This document shows, piece after piece, positions 15,853 to 24,732 of a stretch of 38,255 bases of DNA. Source of the stretch: Magnetococcales bacterium (lineage in GTDB: Bacteria > Pseudomonadota > Magnetococcia > Magnetococcales > DC0425bin3); assembly GCA_015228935.1 (NCBI GenBank), contig JADGCO010000015.1:18453-56707 (forward strand). Direction: 5' to 3'. The position numbers were made by a program, and so were the translations under genes. The notes below the pieces were generated by a model. That model saw nothing but the letters and a program-made list of their open reading frames with translations, did not search any database and had not been told where the DNA came from. Positions within the stretch are counted from its first letter, which is position 1. Each line of letters opens with the position of its first letter.

Positions 15853-18800
15853 TCAACGTGGAACATCAACCGGAACCGATGGTTGCCAGGCCTGGGCGGC
15901 CTGGGCAGCCCGGGCTGCCACCTCCATGGGCAGGATACGGGCCAGTGAAGCCCGGCGGACCATGACATCGACGGTTTTTTTCTCCGTATCTGTCTGTTCG
16001 AAAATGTGCGTGGCAACGGCATAATGAAACAAGGCTTTTTCCAGATCCACGGGCACCACTCCCTCCCGTCCCAGCTCGTAGAGCCAACCCAGCCTCTGGT
16101 GGGCGACAGGATCACCCAGGTCTGCGCCCTGTTGCCAGAGGCGCAGGGCGGTTTGACGCATCTGGGGAACACCTTCGCCATTCCACCACCGGGTTGCCTG
16201 CTGGGTGGCATCGATGGCCTGGGAAGGAATGTGACTCTCTGCATGGGAAAAACGGAAACGGTCTCCGGCCATCTGGTCATGCAGGTGTGCATGATTTTCC
16301 GACCTTCCGGGCGAATCATTTTCGGACTCCCTGGCAAGAAAGTTCAATTTTCGCTCGTTTCTGGTCAAGGGCCGCAGGACGGACACATTGGCAACGCTCA
16401 ACAGATTGGCCAGATTCAATCCCGATACATCCCACACCCGGGTCGTTTTGTCCCAGGAGAATGTGTGTATTTTCGTTCCATCCGGGCTGAAGGTGGCTCT
16501 CAGGACACTTTCCGAATGCCCACGCAATGTGGCAATTTCGGCCCCGCTCTGCACATCCCATACCCGGGCTGTTTTGTCTTCGGAGGCCGTGACCACCTGT
16601 GATCCATCCGGGCTGAACGTGGCGGAATTGACATTTTTTTCATGCCCATGCAGGGTGACGATCCCGGTTCCACTTCTGGCATCCCACACCCGGGCCGTGC
16701 CGTCCCAGGAAGCTGTCACGATCTGTGCCCCATCCGGGCTGAACGCGGCGGAATAGACTTCACCCTCGTGCCCGGACAAGACCACCATCTCGGCACCACT
16801 TTGCACGTCCCATACCCGGGCGGTATTGTCCCAGGATGCCGTGACCACCCGCGTTCCATCCGGACTGAACGCTGCGGATTGAACCGGTTTTCCATGGCCA
16901 CGCAGAACGGCCATTTCGGTTCCGTCCGCCACCCGCCACACCCGGACAGTCCGGTCATGGGATGCTGAAACAACCTGTATGCCATTCGGGCTGAACGCGG
17001 CAAAATGTACCGGATCCGTGTGCCCATGCAGGTGGGCAATCATGGCCCCGCTCTGTGCATTCCATACCCGGACGGTTTTGTCATCGGAGGCCGTGACCAC
17101 CCGCGACCCATCCGGACAGAATGCTGTGGATTTGACCGGCTTTTCATGTCCGCGCAATACGGCGATTTCGGCTCCGTTCTGCACCTTCAATACCCGCAGG
17201 GTATTGTCCTGGGACGCCATGACCACCTGTTCTCCATCCGGGCTGAAGGCAACGGATTCGATGGCAGCCGGGTGTTTGATCGTGGCGGTAATTCTGGAAC
17301 TGCTCTGTACATTCCAGATTCTGACAGTCTTTTTTCCCTTTGAGATGACCCGGGTTCCATCCGGGAAGAACGCGGCGGAGTTGACCGGATTTTCATGACC
17401 GTACAAGGCGGTGATTTCGGTTCCGCTCCTGGCATTCCAGACCCGGACGGTTTTGTCATCGGATGTTGTGACAATCTGTGTTCCATCCGGGCTGAACACG
17501 GCGGAATTGATCCAACCCTTGTGCCCACGCAGGGCCACGATGCCGGTTCCGCTCCGTGCATCCCATACCCGGGCGGTCGAATCATCCGCCGCCGTGACCA
17601 GCATGGTTCCATCCGGGCTGAACTCGGCGGATTTGATCCGTCCTTCATGTCCGTGCAGGAGAACCACCTCGGCCCCGCTCCCGGCATCCCATAACCGGGC
17701 CGTCTTGTCGAGTGAGATGGTAATCACGCGCGTTCCATCCGGGCTGAATGCCGCCGAGATGACCTCTTTTTCATGCCCACGCAAGAGAGCGACCCTGGCC
17801 CCGTTTCCGGCATTCCAGATTCGGGCGGTTTTATCCTGGGACATGGTGACAACTTTTGTACCATCCGGGTTGAATGTGGCAGAGTAGACATCATCCACAT
17901 GTCCACGCAGAACGGCAACTTCGGTCCCGCGCTCCACATCCCACACCCGGGCAGTTTTGTCATGCGATGCCGTCACCACCCGTGTTCCATCCGGGCTGAA
18001 CACGGCAGAGTTGACGCGATCTTCATGTCCACGTATGACAACCATTTCGGTCCCACTCTGCGCATCCCATATTCGGGCCGTTCGATCATGCAACGCCATG
18101 ACGACCCGGGTTCCATCCGGGCTGAACACGGCGGAATTGACCCAATCCTTCAGTCCGTGCAAGACAGCGACCTCGGTTCCGTTCTGCGTATTCCACACCC
18201 GACTGGTGTTGTCCAGAGACGCCGTGATCACCCGCGTCCCGTCCCGGTTGAACACGACGGAGTTGACCCAATGCTCATGTCCGCGCAGCACGACAACCTC
18301 GGCCCCGCTCCGGGCATCCCATATACGGGCAGTCCTGTCCCAGGAGGCTGTGACCACCCATTTGCCATCCGGGCTGAGAGTCGCAAAATCGACCACATCC
18401 TCATGGCCACGCAAAACGGCCAGCGTCGCGTCTTTTTCCCGGATCCTGGAGAGGGCGTTGACCGCCCCGGGAACCAGGGGCCAGTCCGGATTGGACAGGC
18501 CGCGAGGCAGCGCGGCAAGGACCAGGTTCAAGGCCAGGTCAGTCTGGTTTTTTTCCAGGACTGCCAAGGCTCTTTCCGCGAGAAAACTGGACTGATTCTG
18601 CCGCGCTTTGCGCAGTTGATTCTGAATTTCCTGGGAATTTTTTGTCGCCATCCGGGCAAGGTGCCGGGCTTCCCGAAAGTTTTCCGTCGCAATCAGGTAA
18701 TTGCGCCACGCCAGCCATCCCCCGACCATGGCCAGGACCAGCAACACACCCATCGTGGCCATGGTCAGACGTGTCCGCCTGATTTTGCGCTTTTGCGCCG

Positions 18801-21800
18801 CATCTTTTTCTGCCAGCATCCGGCGGCAGGCATGACTGGAACTTTCGATGAAAGTGACAATTCCGCTGCACAGTTCATGGCGCCGCCGATGCAGGAGGTC
18901 TTCGGCCTCGGAAAGCGGCAAACCCGGGGCCAGCAACAGGGCATCCCGGTCTTTTTCCCGGGTTTCATGCCATCGGGTTGCAGCCTGTTCCAGACGTGCC
19001 CGGGTCTGGATGTCCTGCCGGTCGATCTGGATCTGTTTGCGGATTCGCGCCCAATGGGTCAGCAATGCCTCATGGGCAATCCGTATCTGTGCCCGTTCCC
19101 CATTCCCGTATACAACCAACAAGCGGGCAGCCAGGTATGCCTGGACAATCTCACGCCAGGGATGCCTTTCCGGGAATACGCTCATGGCAACCGTGCGGGC
19201 CGTGGCATGGCTTGATTCATCCTGTTCGACAGTCACCAGGATGCGAAAAACCTCGAACAACTTTTCCCGGACGGCGGCTGGCAGGGTGTCATGAACGGCT
19301 TCGGCCCGTTGCCCCAGCGACCCTTCCAGACCACCCATGGCGCGGTAGGCACTCATGGGCAATACCCCCTGTTCAGTTCGCTGTTGCCAAAGCTGTTCCA
19401 GGGTAAACTCCAGCAGAGGCAGGGCATGGGGATTGTCACCCACGGCCTGCAACAAGATTTCATCCAGCGTGGTACCGGTTTCCGGGTCCGTATCGAACCG
19501 CAGTCCCGCCTCCCGGGCCGGATGTCGAATCATCTGACCGATTTCCGCCGCAGCCGGAGGCAGCAGAAGATAACGCGCCTCTTCCGGCAACCATTTTTTC
19601 AGGTTGGGCAAGGCTGCCAGGCGGTGAAAAAAATCACTGCGCATGGTGGCCACGACCCAGCAGAGGCCCGAGCGGGCCAGGGTTTCCAAAACGGCTACGA
19701 AGGCCTCGCGTTCCTGACTGGTGATGCCGTCCAGGGTGAACAGCTCTTCGAACTGATCCACGATGATCAGCAGGACGGCCCTGGCTTTCCGGCTCAGATG
19801 TGCCGTTTCACCAGCCTTGTGCAACCCGAACCGAACGGTTTGGATCACCCCGTCGGGTGCGCCAAGCCGGAGGGCATCGATCAGGGTATTCGGGCTGAAA
19901 TCCGTGGATGCCAGTTCCGGCAGGGCAGTCCTGGACAGCATGGCCGCTGCCAATGCCTCAAGCAGATCGGTTGGATTGTCCCCGGGGCACAGGATGGCGT
20001 AACGACACAGGGCGACATGTTCCACCACCCCGGGTGTCATCAGGTCCGGCAGCAGACCGGCCTTGACCAGGGAAGATTTGCCACTGCCACTGGCCCCCAG
20101 GACCAGGACGAAAGCGCACTGCCGCTCGACCCGGCGGACCAGAATGTCACGCAGTTCATGCCGTGCCTGGGTCCGTCCGTGAAACACCCGCGCATGTTCC
20201 GGATCAAACGACTCCAAACCGCGAAACGGACTCCCTTCGCTCCAGCCTCCCGCCACCTCGTTCGCATCGCCCGCCACCGAACCAAAACGTTCCCGGAGCA
20301 GCTCCCGCAAGCGTTGTTCCAGCATGTCTTCGAACCGGGTCACATGCTCGAAGGGATGCAGTTCCGCCTGGATGGGATCAAGGCTTGCGTCCCGAAACCA
20401 GGTGCCGATGAATTCATCCACCTGGTTCATCCGGGCCTTGATGCGTTGTGCCACCGCCCAGTTTTCCAGGTCGGCCCGGATGGGGACGTTTTTCTTGAAA
20501 ACCAGTAAATCCGGACGACCACGAATCTTTTGCGCGGCCACCGCATCGGCAAATTCCCACTCGGTGCCACTGTCGATGGTACGTTCCCGGACAAGAATTT
20601 TCGACTCTTCGTTGATCCTGGTCGGAATTTCTTCTTCCGTCGGCGCATCGATTCCGGTCTCGGCCAGAACCGGTGCCCGGGATACGACACCTTCCGACTT
20701 CCGTATTCCGGATTCGATGCGCGACCACAAGATGACCACCATGGTGTCGCTTTGCGACGGCCTGACATAGGTTTTCCAGGTCCTCGTGGAAAACAGGGAG
20801 TCCCGTTCCCAGTAAACCGCCTCCAGCAACACCTTGCTGCCAAACTCCTGCTGCAACCGCTCCACCACCCGCTGGACAATCACCCGTTCCGGCGTGACAT
20901 CCCGGGGCGCGGAAATGTAGACCCGATGCAAAACGAGTTCGCCAAACAACTCGGCCTGCCACTGGGAAATGGATTGCGGGCGTTCCCGGGGATGAAGAGA
21001 CAGACCATGTTCCACAGCCCGTAAAAACGCTTCCTGATACCCCTGGTCTCGCCATTCCAACAAGGGAACCAGGGGATCCAGGCTGTTGTCGTTGACGGTC
21101 TGCCAACGAAGCATGGCATCCGGCGGACGTTTGCCGGTGATCACCCAATACAGGACACTGGCCAGGGCATGAATATCTGTCCACGGCCCCTGGTCGAAAT
21201 GGCTGTTCGAATACTGTTCTATCGGGGCAAATCCAGGCGTATAGATGGCTGTGGCATTCTGGATCTGTCCGTGAACCGATTGGCGGGCGGCACCAAAATC
21301 CAGCAAAACCGGCATGCCGTCGCTGCTGCGGATGAATATGTTGTCCGGTTTGATATCCCGGTGGAGAATCTGTGCCTTGTGCATCTTGTCCAGCCCGGAC
21401 AGCAGCGGCTTGAGCAGGCGCAGCAATGCCGCTTCGCTGACCCGTCCGTCCTGGCTCTTCACCCACTCCTTCAGACTGACCCCGTCCTCGAACTCCATGA
21501 CCATGTAGGCCGTGCCATGGGCTTCGAAAAAACGCAATACCCGCACAATATTCGGGTGCTGAAACATGGCCAATATGCGGGCTTCGTCCAGAAACCGTCT
21601 TTTCCACTCCGAAAACATGGTTACGGATGCTTCCGTATTGGGCCAGACGCTGATCCCATCCCGATGGGAAAATTGTCGCGGAAAAAATTCCTTGATGGCG
21701 ACTTTTTTATCCAGATGAATGTCCCGCGCCAGATAGGTCACACCGAAACCACCCTGACCCATGATCTTCAGGATTTCATATTCGTGAAACATGTGCCCTT

Positions 21801-21834
21801 CGGGCAGGGTCAAGGCAGGGGTACCTCTGTTCAT
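15853..21834 (-). CDS. Giant Ser/Thr kinase - TIR/DUF4062-like - STAND NTPase - WD40 - Sel1 protein
   Basis: This 1993-residue protein has several modules. Residues 16-295 are a complete Hanks-type kinase: GQGGFG loop (26-31), lysine in AIKEF (K48), HRDIKPDN, and DFGAAR. Residues about 300-520 (HRVYISAPRDVTPERV, SDTMVVILWSRI, GTEWEFADAV, PDLLVFKK) resemble the DUF4062/TIR-like domains placed before STAND ATPases. Residues about 535-1000 are an nSTAND1-type NTPase with Walker A GASGSGKSS near 580 and Walker B LLIIVDQFEELF near 688. One membrane helix sits near 1025-1048 (MATMGVLLVLAMVGGWLAW). Sixteen WD40 repeats fill about 1136-1805. A Sel1-like helical repeat (RLGWLYELGREGVVPVDLEKALFHYA) lies near 1880-1941. 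STAND proteins sense a ligand through their repeats and oligomerise; here phosphorylation is the likely output. The start lacks a strong ribosome binding site; M15 is an alternative. Confidence 0.88.
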   Translation of the reverse strand: MNRGTPALTLPEGHMFHEYEILKIMGQGGFGVTYLARDIHLDKKVAIKEFFPRQFSHRDGISVWPNTEASVTMFSEWKRRFLDEARILAMFQHPNIVRVLRFFEAHGTAYMVMEFEDGVSLKEWVKSQDGRVSEAALLRLLKPLLSGLDKMHKAQILHRDIKPDNIFIRSSDGMPVLLDFGAARQSVHGQIQNATAIYTPGFAPIEQYSNSHFDQGPWTDIHALASVLYWVITGKRPPDAMLRWQTVNDNSLDPLVPLLEWRDQGYQEAFLRAVEHGLSLHPRERPQSISQWQAELFGELVLHRVYISAPRDVTPERVIVQRVVERLQQEFGSKVLLEAVYWERDSLFSTRTWKTYVRPSQSDTMVVILWSRIESGIRKSEGVVSRAPVLAETGIDAPTEEEIPTRINEESKILVRERTIDSGTEWEFADAVAAQKIRGRPDLLVFKKNVPIRADLENWAVAQRIKARMNQVDEFIGTWFRDASLDPIQAELHPFEHVTRFEDMLEQRLRELLRERFGSVAGDANEVAGGWSEGSPFRGLESFDPEHARVFHGRTQARHELRDILVRRVERQCAFVLVLGASGSGKSSLVKAGLLPDLMTPGVVEHVALCRYAILCPGDNPTDLLEALAAAMLSRTALPELASTDFSPNTLIDALRLGAPDGVIQTVRFGLHKAGETAHLSRKARAVLLIIVDQFEELFTLDGITSQEREAFVAVLETLARSGLCWVVATMRSDFFHRLAALPNLKKWLPEEARYLLLPPAAAEIGQMIRHPAREAGLRFDTDPETGTTLDEILLQAVGDNPHALPLLEFTLEQLWQQRTEQGVLPMSAYRAMGGLEGSLGQRAEAVHDTLPAAVREKLFEVFRILVTVEQDESSHATARTVAMSVFPERHPWREIVQAYLAARLLVVYGNGERAQIRIAHEALLTHWARIRKQIQIDRQDIQTRARLEQAATRWHETREKDRDALLLAPGLPLSEAEDLLHRRRHELCSGIVTFIESSSHACRRMLAEKDAAQKRKIRRTRLTMATMGVLLVLAMVGGWLAWRNYLIATENFREARHLARMATKNSQEIQNQLRKARQNQSSFLAERALAVLEKNQTDLALNLVLAALPRGLSNPDWPLVPGAVNALSRIREKDATLAVLRGHEDVVDFATLSPDGKWVVTASWDRTARIWDARSGAEVVVLRGHEHWVNSVVFNRDGTRVITASLDNTSRVWNTQNGTEVAVLHGLKDWVNSAVFSPDGTRVVMALHDRTARIWDAQSGTEMVVIRGHEDRVNSAVFSPDGTRVVTASHDKTARVWDVERGTEVAVLRGHVDDVYSATFNPDGTKVVTMSQDKTARIWNAGNGARVALLRGHEKEVISAAFSPDGTRVITISLDKTARLWDAGSGAEVVLLHGHEGRIKSAEFSPDGTMLVTAADDSTARVWDARSGTGIVALRGHKGWINSAVFSPDGTQIVTTSDDKTVRVWNARSGTEITALYGHENPVNSAAFFPDGTRVISKGKKTVRIWNVQSSSRITATIKHPAAIESVAFSPDGEQVVMASQDNTLRVLKVQNGAEIAVLRGHEKPVKSTAFCPDGSRVVTASDDKTVRVWNAQSGAMIAHLHGHTDPVHFAAFSPNGIQVVSASHDRTVRVWRVADGTEMAVLRGHGKPVQSAAFSPDGTRVVTASWDNTARVWDVQSGAEMVVLSGHEGEVYSAAFSPDGAQIVTASWDGTARVWDARSGTGIVTLHGHEKNVNSATFSPDGSQVVTASEDKTARVWDVQSGAEIATLRGHSESVLRATFSPDGTKIHTFSWDKTTRVWDVSGLNLANLLSVANVSVLRPLTRNERKLNFLARESENDSPGRSENHAHLHDQMAGDRFRFSHAESHIPSQAIDATQQATRWWNGEGVPQMRQTALRLWQQGADLGDPVAHQRLGWLYELGREGVVPVDLEKALFHYAVATHIFEQTDTEKKTVDVMVRRASLARILPMEVAARAAQAAQAWQPSVPVDVPR
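16423..18450 (-). repeat. Sixteen tandem WD40 repeat units (126-bp period)
   Basis: The coding sequence repeats every 126 bp (42 residues; one unit has 41). Each unit follows the pattern LRGHEx-V-SAxFSPDGTxVVTASxDKTARVWDxxSGAEV. The GH and WD positions are kept in most units; the ninth and tenth units are the most diverged (GH lost, IWN or VLK in place of WD). Sixteen blades suggest two seven- or eight-bladed propellers. High similarity among units at the DNA level suggests growth by unequal exchange. Confidence 0.9.
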
Positions 21835-22192
21835 GCTGGATTCCCGGGAAGGGTTGAATGGTTCTGTTTATTATTTAAAATTTTTTAATTTTAAAAGTAT
21901 CAATTTTAAAAAAATTTATTCAGCATCAATAACATATCAACAAATCAGACCTGATAGATTTAGCAAAGTTTTCTGAATTAACTTAAGAGTTTAAATATCT
22001 TGCCACACAAACCCCGGCGATCCAGTCTCGACATCCCCCGACCGCCAGGAATCAGAACGGCATGAATCATGATACACATCAGGGCGGAAAGTCAAAAGCC
22101 CGCAAGATATCTTCGAAGGACTTAGCCACCTGCAACAAGTAGTGTCAAGGAAAATTTGTTGACGGGATTAACCGTTCTGTTAACATAGACCC
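21835..22192. other. AT-rich gene-free region between the STAND gene and the hicA relic
   Basis: No gene is visible in these 358 bp. The 21870-21920 part is extremely AT-rich, with an imperfect inverted repeat (AAATTTTTT at 21878-21886 and AAAAAATTT at 21909-21917) and a TTGATA on the minus strand at 21899-21904 that could serve as a -35 element for the STAND gene. The right end carries the hicA/hicB promoter. The low GC contrasts with both neighbours. Confidence 0.5.
22159..22186 (+). promoter_or_regulatory. Promoter with internal inverted repeat for the hicA-hicB relic (leaderless)
   Basis: TTGACG (22159-22164) and TAACAT (22181-22186) are separated by 16 bp. The spacer and -10 contain the inverted repeat TTAAC...GTTAA, a likely HicB operator. 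The predicted transcript start falls at or within a base or two of the ATG at 22193, and there is no ribosome binding site, so translation would be leaderless. Confidence 0.5.
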
Positions 22193-22319
22193 ATGAATAG
22201 CAACGAACTCTTGCGAAAGCTCAGGAAGCTTGGACAAGAGGGAGTTGGCCGTCGGCACGGTTCACGCCATATGTTGGCAACTGGGAATCGACCCCAAAGA
22301 CATCCAGGAACGAACATGA
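22193..22319 (+). pseudogene. hicA toxin gene collapsed by internal deletion and frameshift
   Basis: The stretch begins MNSNELLRKLRKLGQE, a typical start for the HicA type paired with HTH-containing HicB. The same DNA read in another frame ends GTVHAICWQLGIDPKDIQERT followed by a TGA that overlaps the hicB ATG, which matches the HicA C terminus. The central part, including the catalytic GSH region, is missing and the two ends are in different frames. About 40 codons appear lost. The toxin must be inactive. The frame that starts here now reads through into hicB (see 22316-22753). Confidence 0.7.
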
Positions 22320-22753
22320 TCAGCCATCACAGCTATCCAGTGCGTTTAATCGAGGAGCCGGAAACTGGGCTGATACGCGCCCAACTCTTGGACTGGGGGG
22401 AAGCGGAGACCTGCGGCAATGATTGTCAGGATGCACTGGCCATGGCTGCTGATCTGCTGGAAACCTTGGTCAGTATTGCGGTGGCGGAAGATACCCCGAT
22501 TCCTGAACCTTCCATTGTCCTGGGAGCGCAAACAGTATCGCTATCCGCTGTGAGTGCCGCCAAGGTGGAACTGTACTTGGCACTACGCGAATCAGGAATA
22601 ACCCAAGCGGATCTGGCGCGACGATTGAGATGGCACCCACCCCAGGTTTTTCGATTATTGGATCTGCGCCATAACTCCAAAATGGACCAGTTGGAGCAGG
22701 CCTTGGCTGCTCTCGGTAAGCGCTTGGTGGTCTCCGTCCAGGACGCAGCGTGA
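22316..22753 (+). CDS. hicB: HicB-type antitoxin with HTH domain
   Basis: This 145-residue antitoxin has an N-terminal HicB fold (HHSYPVRLIEEPETGLIRAQLLDWGEAETCGNDCQDALAMAADLLETLV) and a C-terminal XRE-type helix-turn-helix (LYLALRESGITQADLARRLRWHPPQVFRLLDL). It looks intact and should still repress its promoter. ATG 22316 overlaps the old hicA stop and has AGGAACG upstream. Because the hicA relic is now in frame with it, initiation at 22193 would give a 186-residue protein with a 41-residue N-terminal extension. With its toxin gone it is an orphan antitoxin, possibly protective against related HicA toxins. Its stop (TGATG) overlaps the start of the DUF2442 gene. Confidence 0.85.
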   Translation: MISHHSYPVRLIEEPETGLIRAQLLDWGEAETCGNDCQDALAMAADLLETLVSIAVAEDTPIPEPSIVLGAQTVSLSAVSAAKVELYLALRESGITQADLARRLRWHPPQVFRLLDLRHNSKMDQLEQALAALGKRLVVSVQDAA

Positions 22754-23025
22754 TGGACCGGTTTCAATTCATGACCCCCGAAATTCTGGAAGTGGCACCG
22801 TTACCCGATTATCACCTCGAATTGCGTTTTGCCGATGGTGAGGTACGTTTGTTTGATGCACGTCCCTACCTGGAGCGGGGTATTTTTCAAAAATTGCGCA
22901 ATCCGCACCTTTTTTCCCAGGCGCGGGTGGCGTTGGGTACCGTCACATGGCCAGGCGAGATGGATTTGGCTCCAGAGACTCTTTATTTGCGATCAACGCC
23001 GGTTTCATCATCTCCAAGGCCCTGA
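22753..23025 (+). CDS. DUF2442 domain protein
   Basis: This 90-residue protein has the DUF2442 pattern: PLPDYHLELRFADGEVRLFDARPYL followed by LFSQARVALGTVTWPGEMDLAPETLY. DUF2442 proteins are usually the second gene after a DUF4160 gene in a suspected toxin-antitoxin-like module; here the upstream partner is hicB instead. The ATG shares bases with the hicB stop (TGATG), so translation is probably coupled. The C-terminal STPVSSSPRP tail departs from the family and may mark an altered end. A second DUF2442 gene is at 29064. Confidence 0.8.
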   Translation: MDRFQFMTPEILEVAPLPDYHLELRFADGEVRLFDARPYLERGIFQKLRNPHLFSQARVALGTVTWPGEMDLAPETLYLRSTPVSSSPRP

Positions 23026-23067
23026 TCATCGTTTGGGCCAGCCTGTTCAAATCCATACGATTGTTAT

Positions 23068-23940
23068 TCAGGCCAGAGCAATGAAAAAGACCCCGGCCAG
23101 CATGATGGCCGCTCCGGTCAGGCGCTCGGTCAGCCCGGCTTCGCGCAGGACAAAACCGCCCCAGAGGACCCCCAGCACAATGCTCGTGCGCTTGACGGCA
23201 ATGACGTAGGGAACCAGGGTCACCGCCGTGGCTGTCATCTGGCAAATGATGGAAAAGGTGTTCAAGGTGCCGAGCAGGGCCAGAATCCTGGCATGTCTCG
23301 ACATGTCACCCAGACGATCACGGGCCAACAGAAGGGCAACCGGCGCGGTAAAAAGGGCCATCAGGGTATAGACGGCGATGGAATAGAAAAGAGGGGAAGC
23401 GTACCGGATCGCCATTTTGTCCAGATTGGCTCCGATGCTCCACAAAAGGGTCACCATGAGCATGAGGCGGGGACCGGGAGTCTGGAGCATGGCCCGGAAG
23501 GGTGCCCACGGCCCGGCAGCACGGGAACGCAGGTTGAGAACATAGGAGCCGATCACAATCAACAGGATGCCGATCATGCCGGTCATGGATGGCGATTCGT
23601 CGATCATCAGGGGGGAGGTGAGAAGGAGAAACAGGGGCGAAAAAGCCAGCATCGGAATCGTCAGGGAGAGGTCGGAACGACGCAGGGCATGAATATAGAG
23701 AAACATGGCCACGGTATTCAGCAGGGCGCTCCCGATGACCGTCGGCCAGAAACCCGCCTGCACGGACGGCACGGCGTCAGGCAGGAAAAGAAGCGGCAAC
23801 AGGGTGGGCAGGGCAAACAGATACAGGCCCCAGACCGTCAGCCAGGGGTCGATCCGGGCATGGGTCTGTTTGCCCAGAATGTCCTTGATGGCTTCGGCCA
23901 CCGCCGTCAAGAGAGCCAGGAACAACCAGGAGATGGACAT
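23068..23940 (-). CDS. EamA/DMT-superfamily permease
   Basis: This 290-residue integral membrane protein has about ten hydrophobic helices in two EamA halves. It starts MSISWLFLALLTAVAEAIKDILGKQ and contains IVIGSYVLNL at the end of the first half and RTSIVLGVLWGGFVLREAGLTERLTGAAIMLAGV in the second. Family members export or import small metabolites; the substrate cannot be read from sequence. It starts directly after the stop of the ABC-2 permease gene and ends the three-gene minus-strand group 25493-23068, so it may move the same or a related compound. Confidence 0.85.
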   Translation of the reverse strand: MSISWLFLALLTAVAEAIKDILGKQTHARIDPWLTVWGLYLFALPTLLPLLFLPDAVPSVQAGFWPTVIGSALLNTVAMFLYIHALRRSDLSLTIPMLAFSPLFLLLTSPLMIDESPSMTGMIGILLIVIGSYVLNLRSRAAGPWAPFRAMLQTPGPRLMLMVTLLWSIGANLDKMAIRYASPLFYSIAVYTLMALFTAPVALLLARDRLGDMSRHARILALLGTLNTFSIICQMTATAVTLVPYVIAVKRTSIVLGVLWGGFVLREAGLTERLTGAAIMLAGVFFIALA

Positions 23941-24732
23941 TCAAACCAGAATGCGGCGACGCACCAGGCTCACCGCCAACAGATAGGCCAGAAGCGCAAT
24001 CAAAGTGGGCACGGCCAGATGCATGAAAAGGTGTTCCGGAATCTTTCCCTGCGCCAAAGGCCGAATGAGTGCCACCACATGGGTCAAGGGTAACAGGCCA
24101 ATGGCGGTCCGGGCGACGGCAGGAAATTGATCGATTGGAAAAAAAATCCCACAAAACAAATACATGGGAGATATGATCAGGGTGACATAGTAAAAAAAGA
24201 AATCGTAGCTGGGCGAAATGGCCGTGGCCACCATTCCCATGGCGGCGAACAAGATGCCGGAACCAAGGATGACGGGCAGGATGGCGAGGACCGCCAGCCC
24301 GGAAATGTCCGTCCAGAACATGCCGACCAGCAGGATGCAGAGACCCGCGATGAAAGCCTTGGTTGCCGCCCATAGAATTTCCCCGCTCACCACATCGGCC
24401 ACGCTCAAGGGTGTGATCAGCATGGCATGGAAGGTGTTCTGCCGTGTCATGCGGGTGAAGGCCCCATAGAGCGACTCGAAAGTGGCTGTGTGCATGCTGC
24501 TGGCGGCAACCAGTCCGGTGGTGACAAACAGCCAATAAGACATGCCATCCAGCGAACCGACAAAGCGGCCCATGCCATACCCCATGGCAAGCAGGATCAG
24601 CAGAGGTTCCCCCAGATTGCCCACCAGCGAAGCCTGCGACACCTTGCGCCAGACCAGAAAATGGCGTCGCCAGACCTGAAGAGAACCCCGGCTGGGCAGA
24701 AAGTAAATCCAGGGCATGACGGTTTGCTTCAT
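23941..24732 (-). CDS. ABC-2 type transporter permease (NodJ-like)
   Basis: This 263-residue membrane protein has six likely helices and the ABC-2 pattern of the NodJ/DrrB group: GVSYWLF-like GMSYWLFVTTGLVAASSM, ESLYGAFTRMTRQNTFHAMLITPLSVADVVSGEI near the middle (the coupling region) and YLFCGIFFPIDQFP before the last helices. The start overlaps the ATPase gene by four bases, so the two make one exporter. NodIJ-type exporters move lipo-oligosaccharides or drugs; the cargo here is not known, and there are no nodulation genes nearby. Confidence 0.88.
   Translation of the reverse strand: MKQTVMPWIYFLPSRGSLQVWRRHFLVWRKVSQASLVGNLGEPLLILLAMGYGMGRFVGSLDGMSYWLFVTTGLVAASSMHTATFESLYGAFTRMTRQNTFHAMLITPLSVADVVSGEILWAATKAFIAGLCILLVGMFWTDISGLAVLAILPVILGSGILFAAMGMVATAISPSYDFFFYYVTLIISPMYLFCGIFFPIDQFPAVARTAIGLLPLTHVVALIRPLAQGKIPEHLFMHLAVPTLIALLAYLLAVSLVRRRILV

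Noticed and set aside
16423-18450. CRISPR array or satellite repeat
   Set aside because: The 126-bp units are coding WD40 blades in one frame, with no spacers.
17773-19215. Long plus-strand open frame of 480 codons
   Set aside because: It is antisense to the STAND/WD40 gene and repeats with the WD40 period, as expected for a mirror of the repeats.
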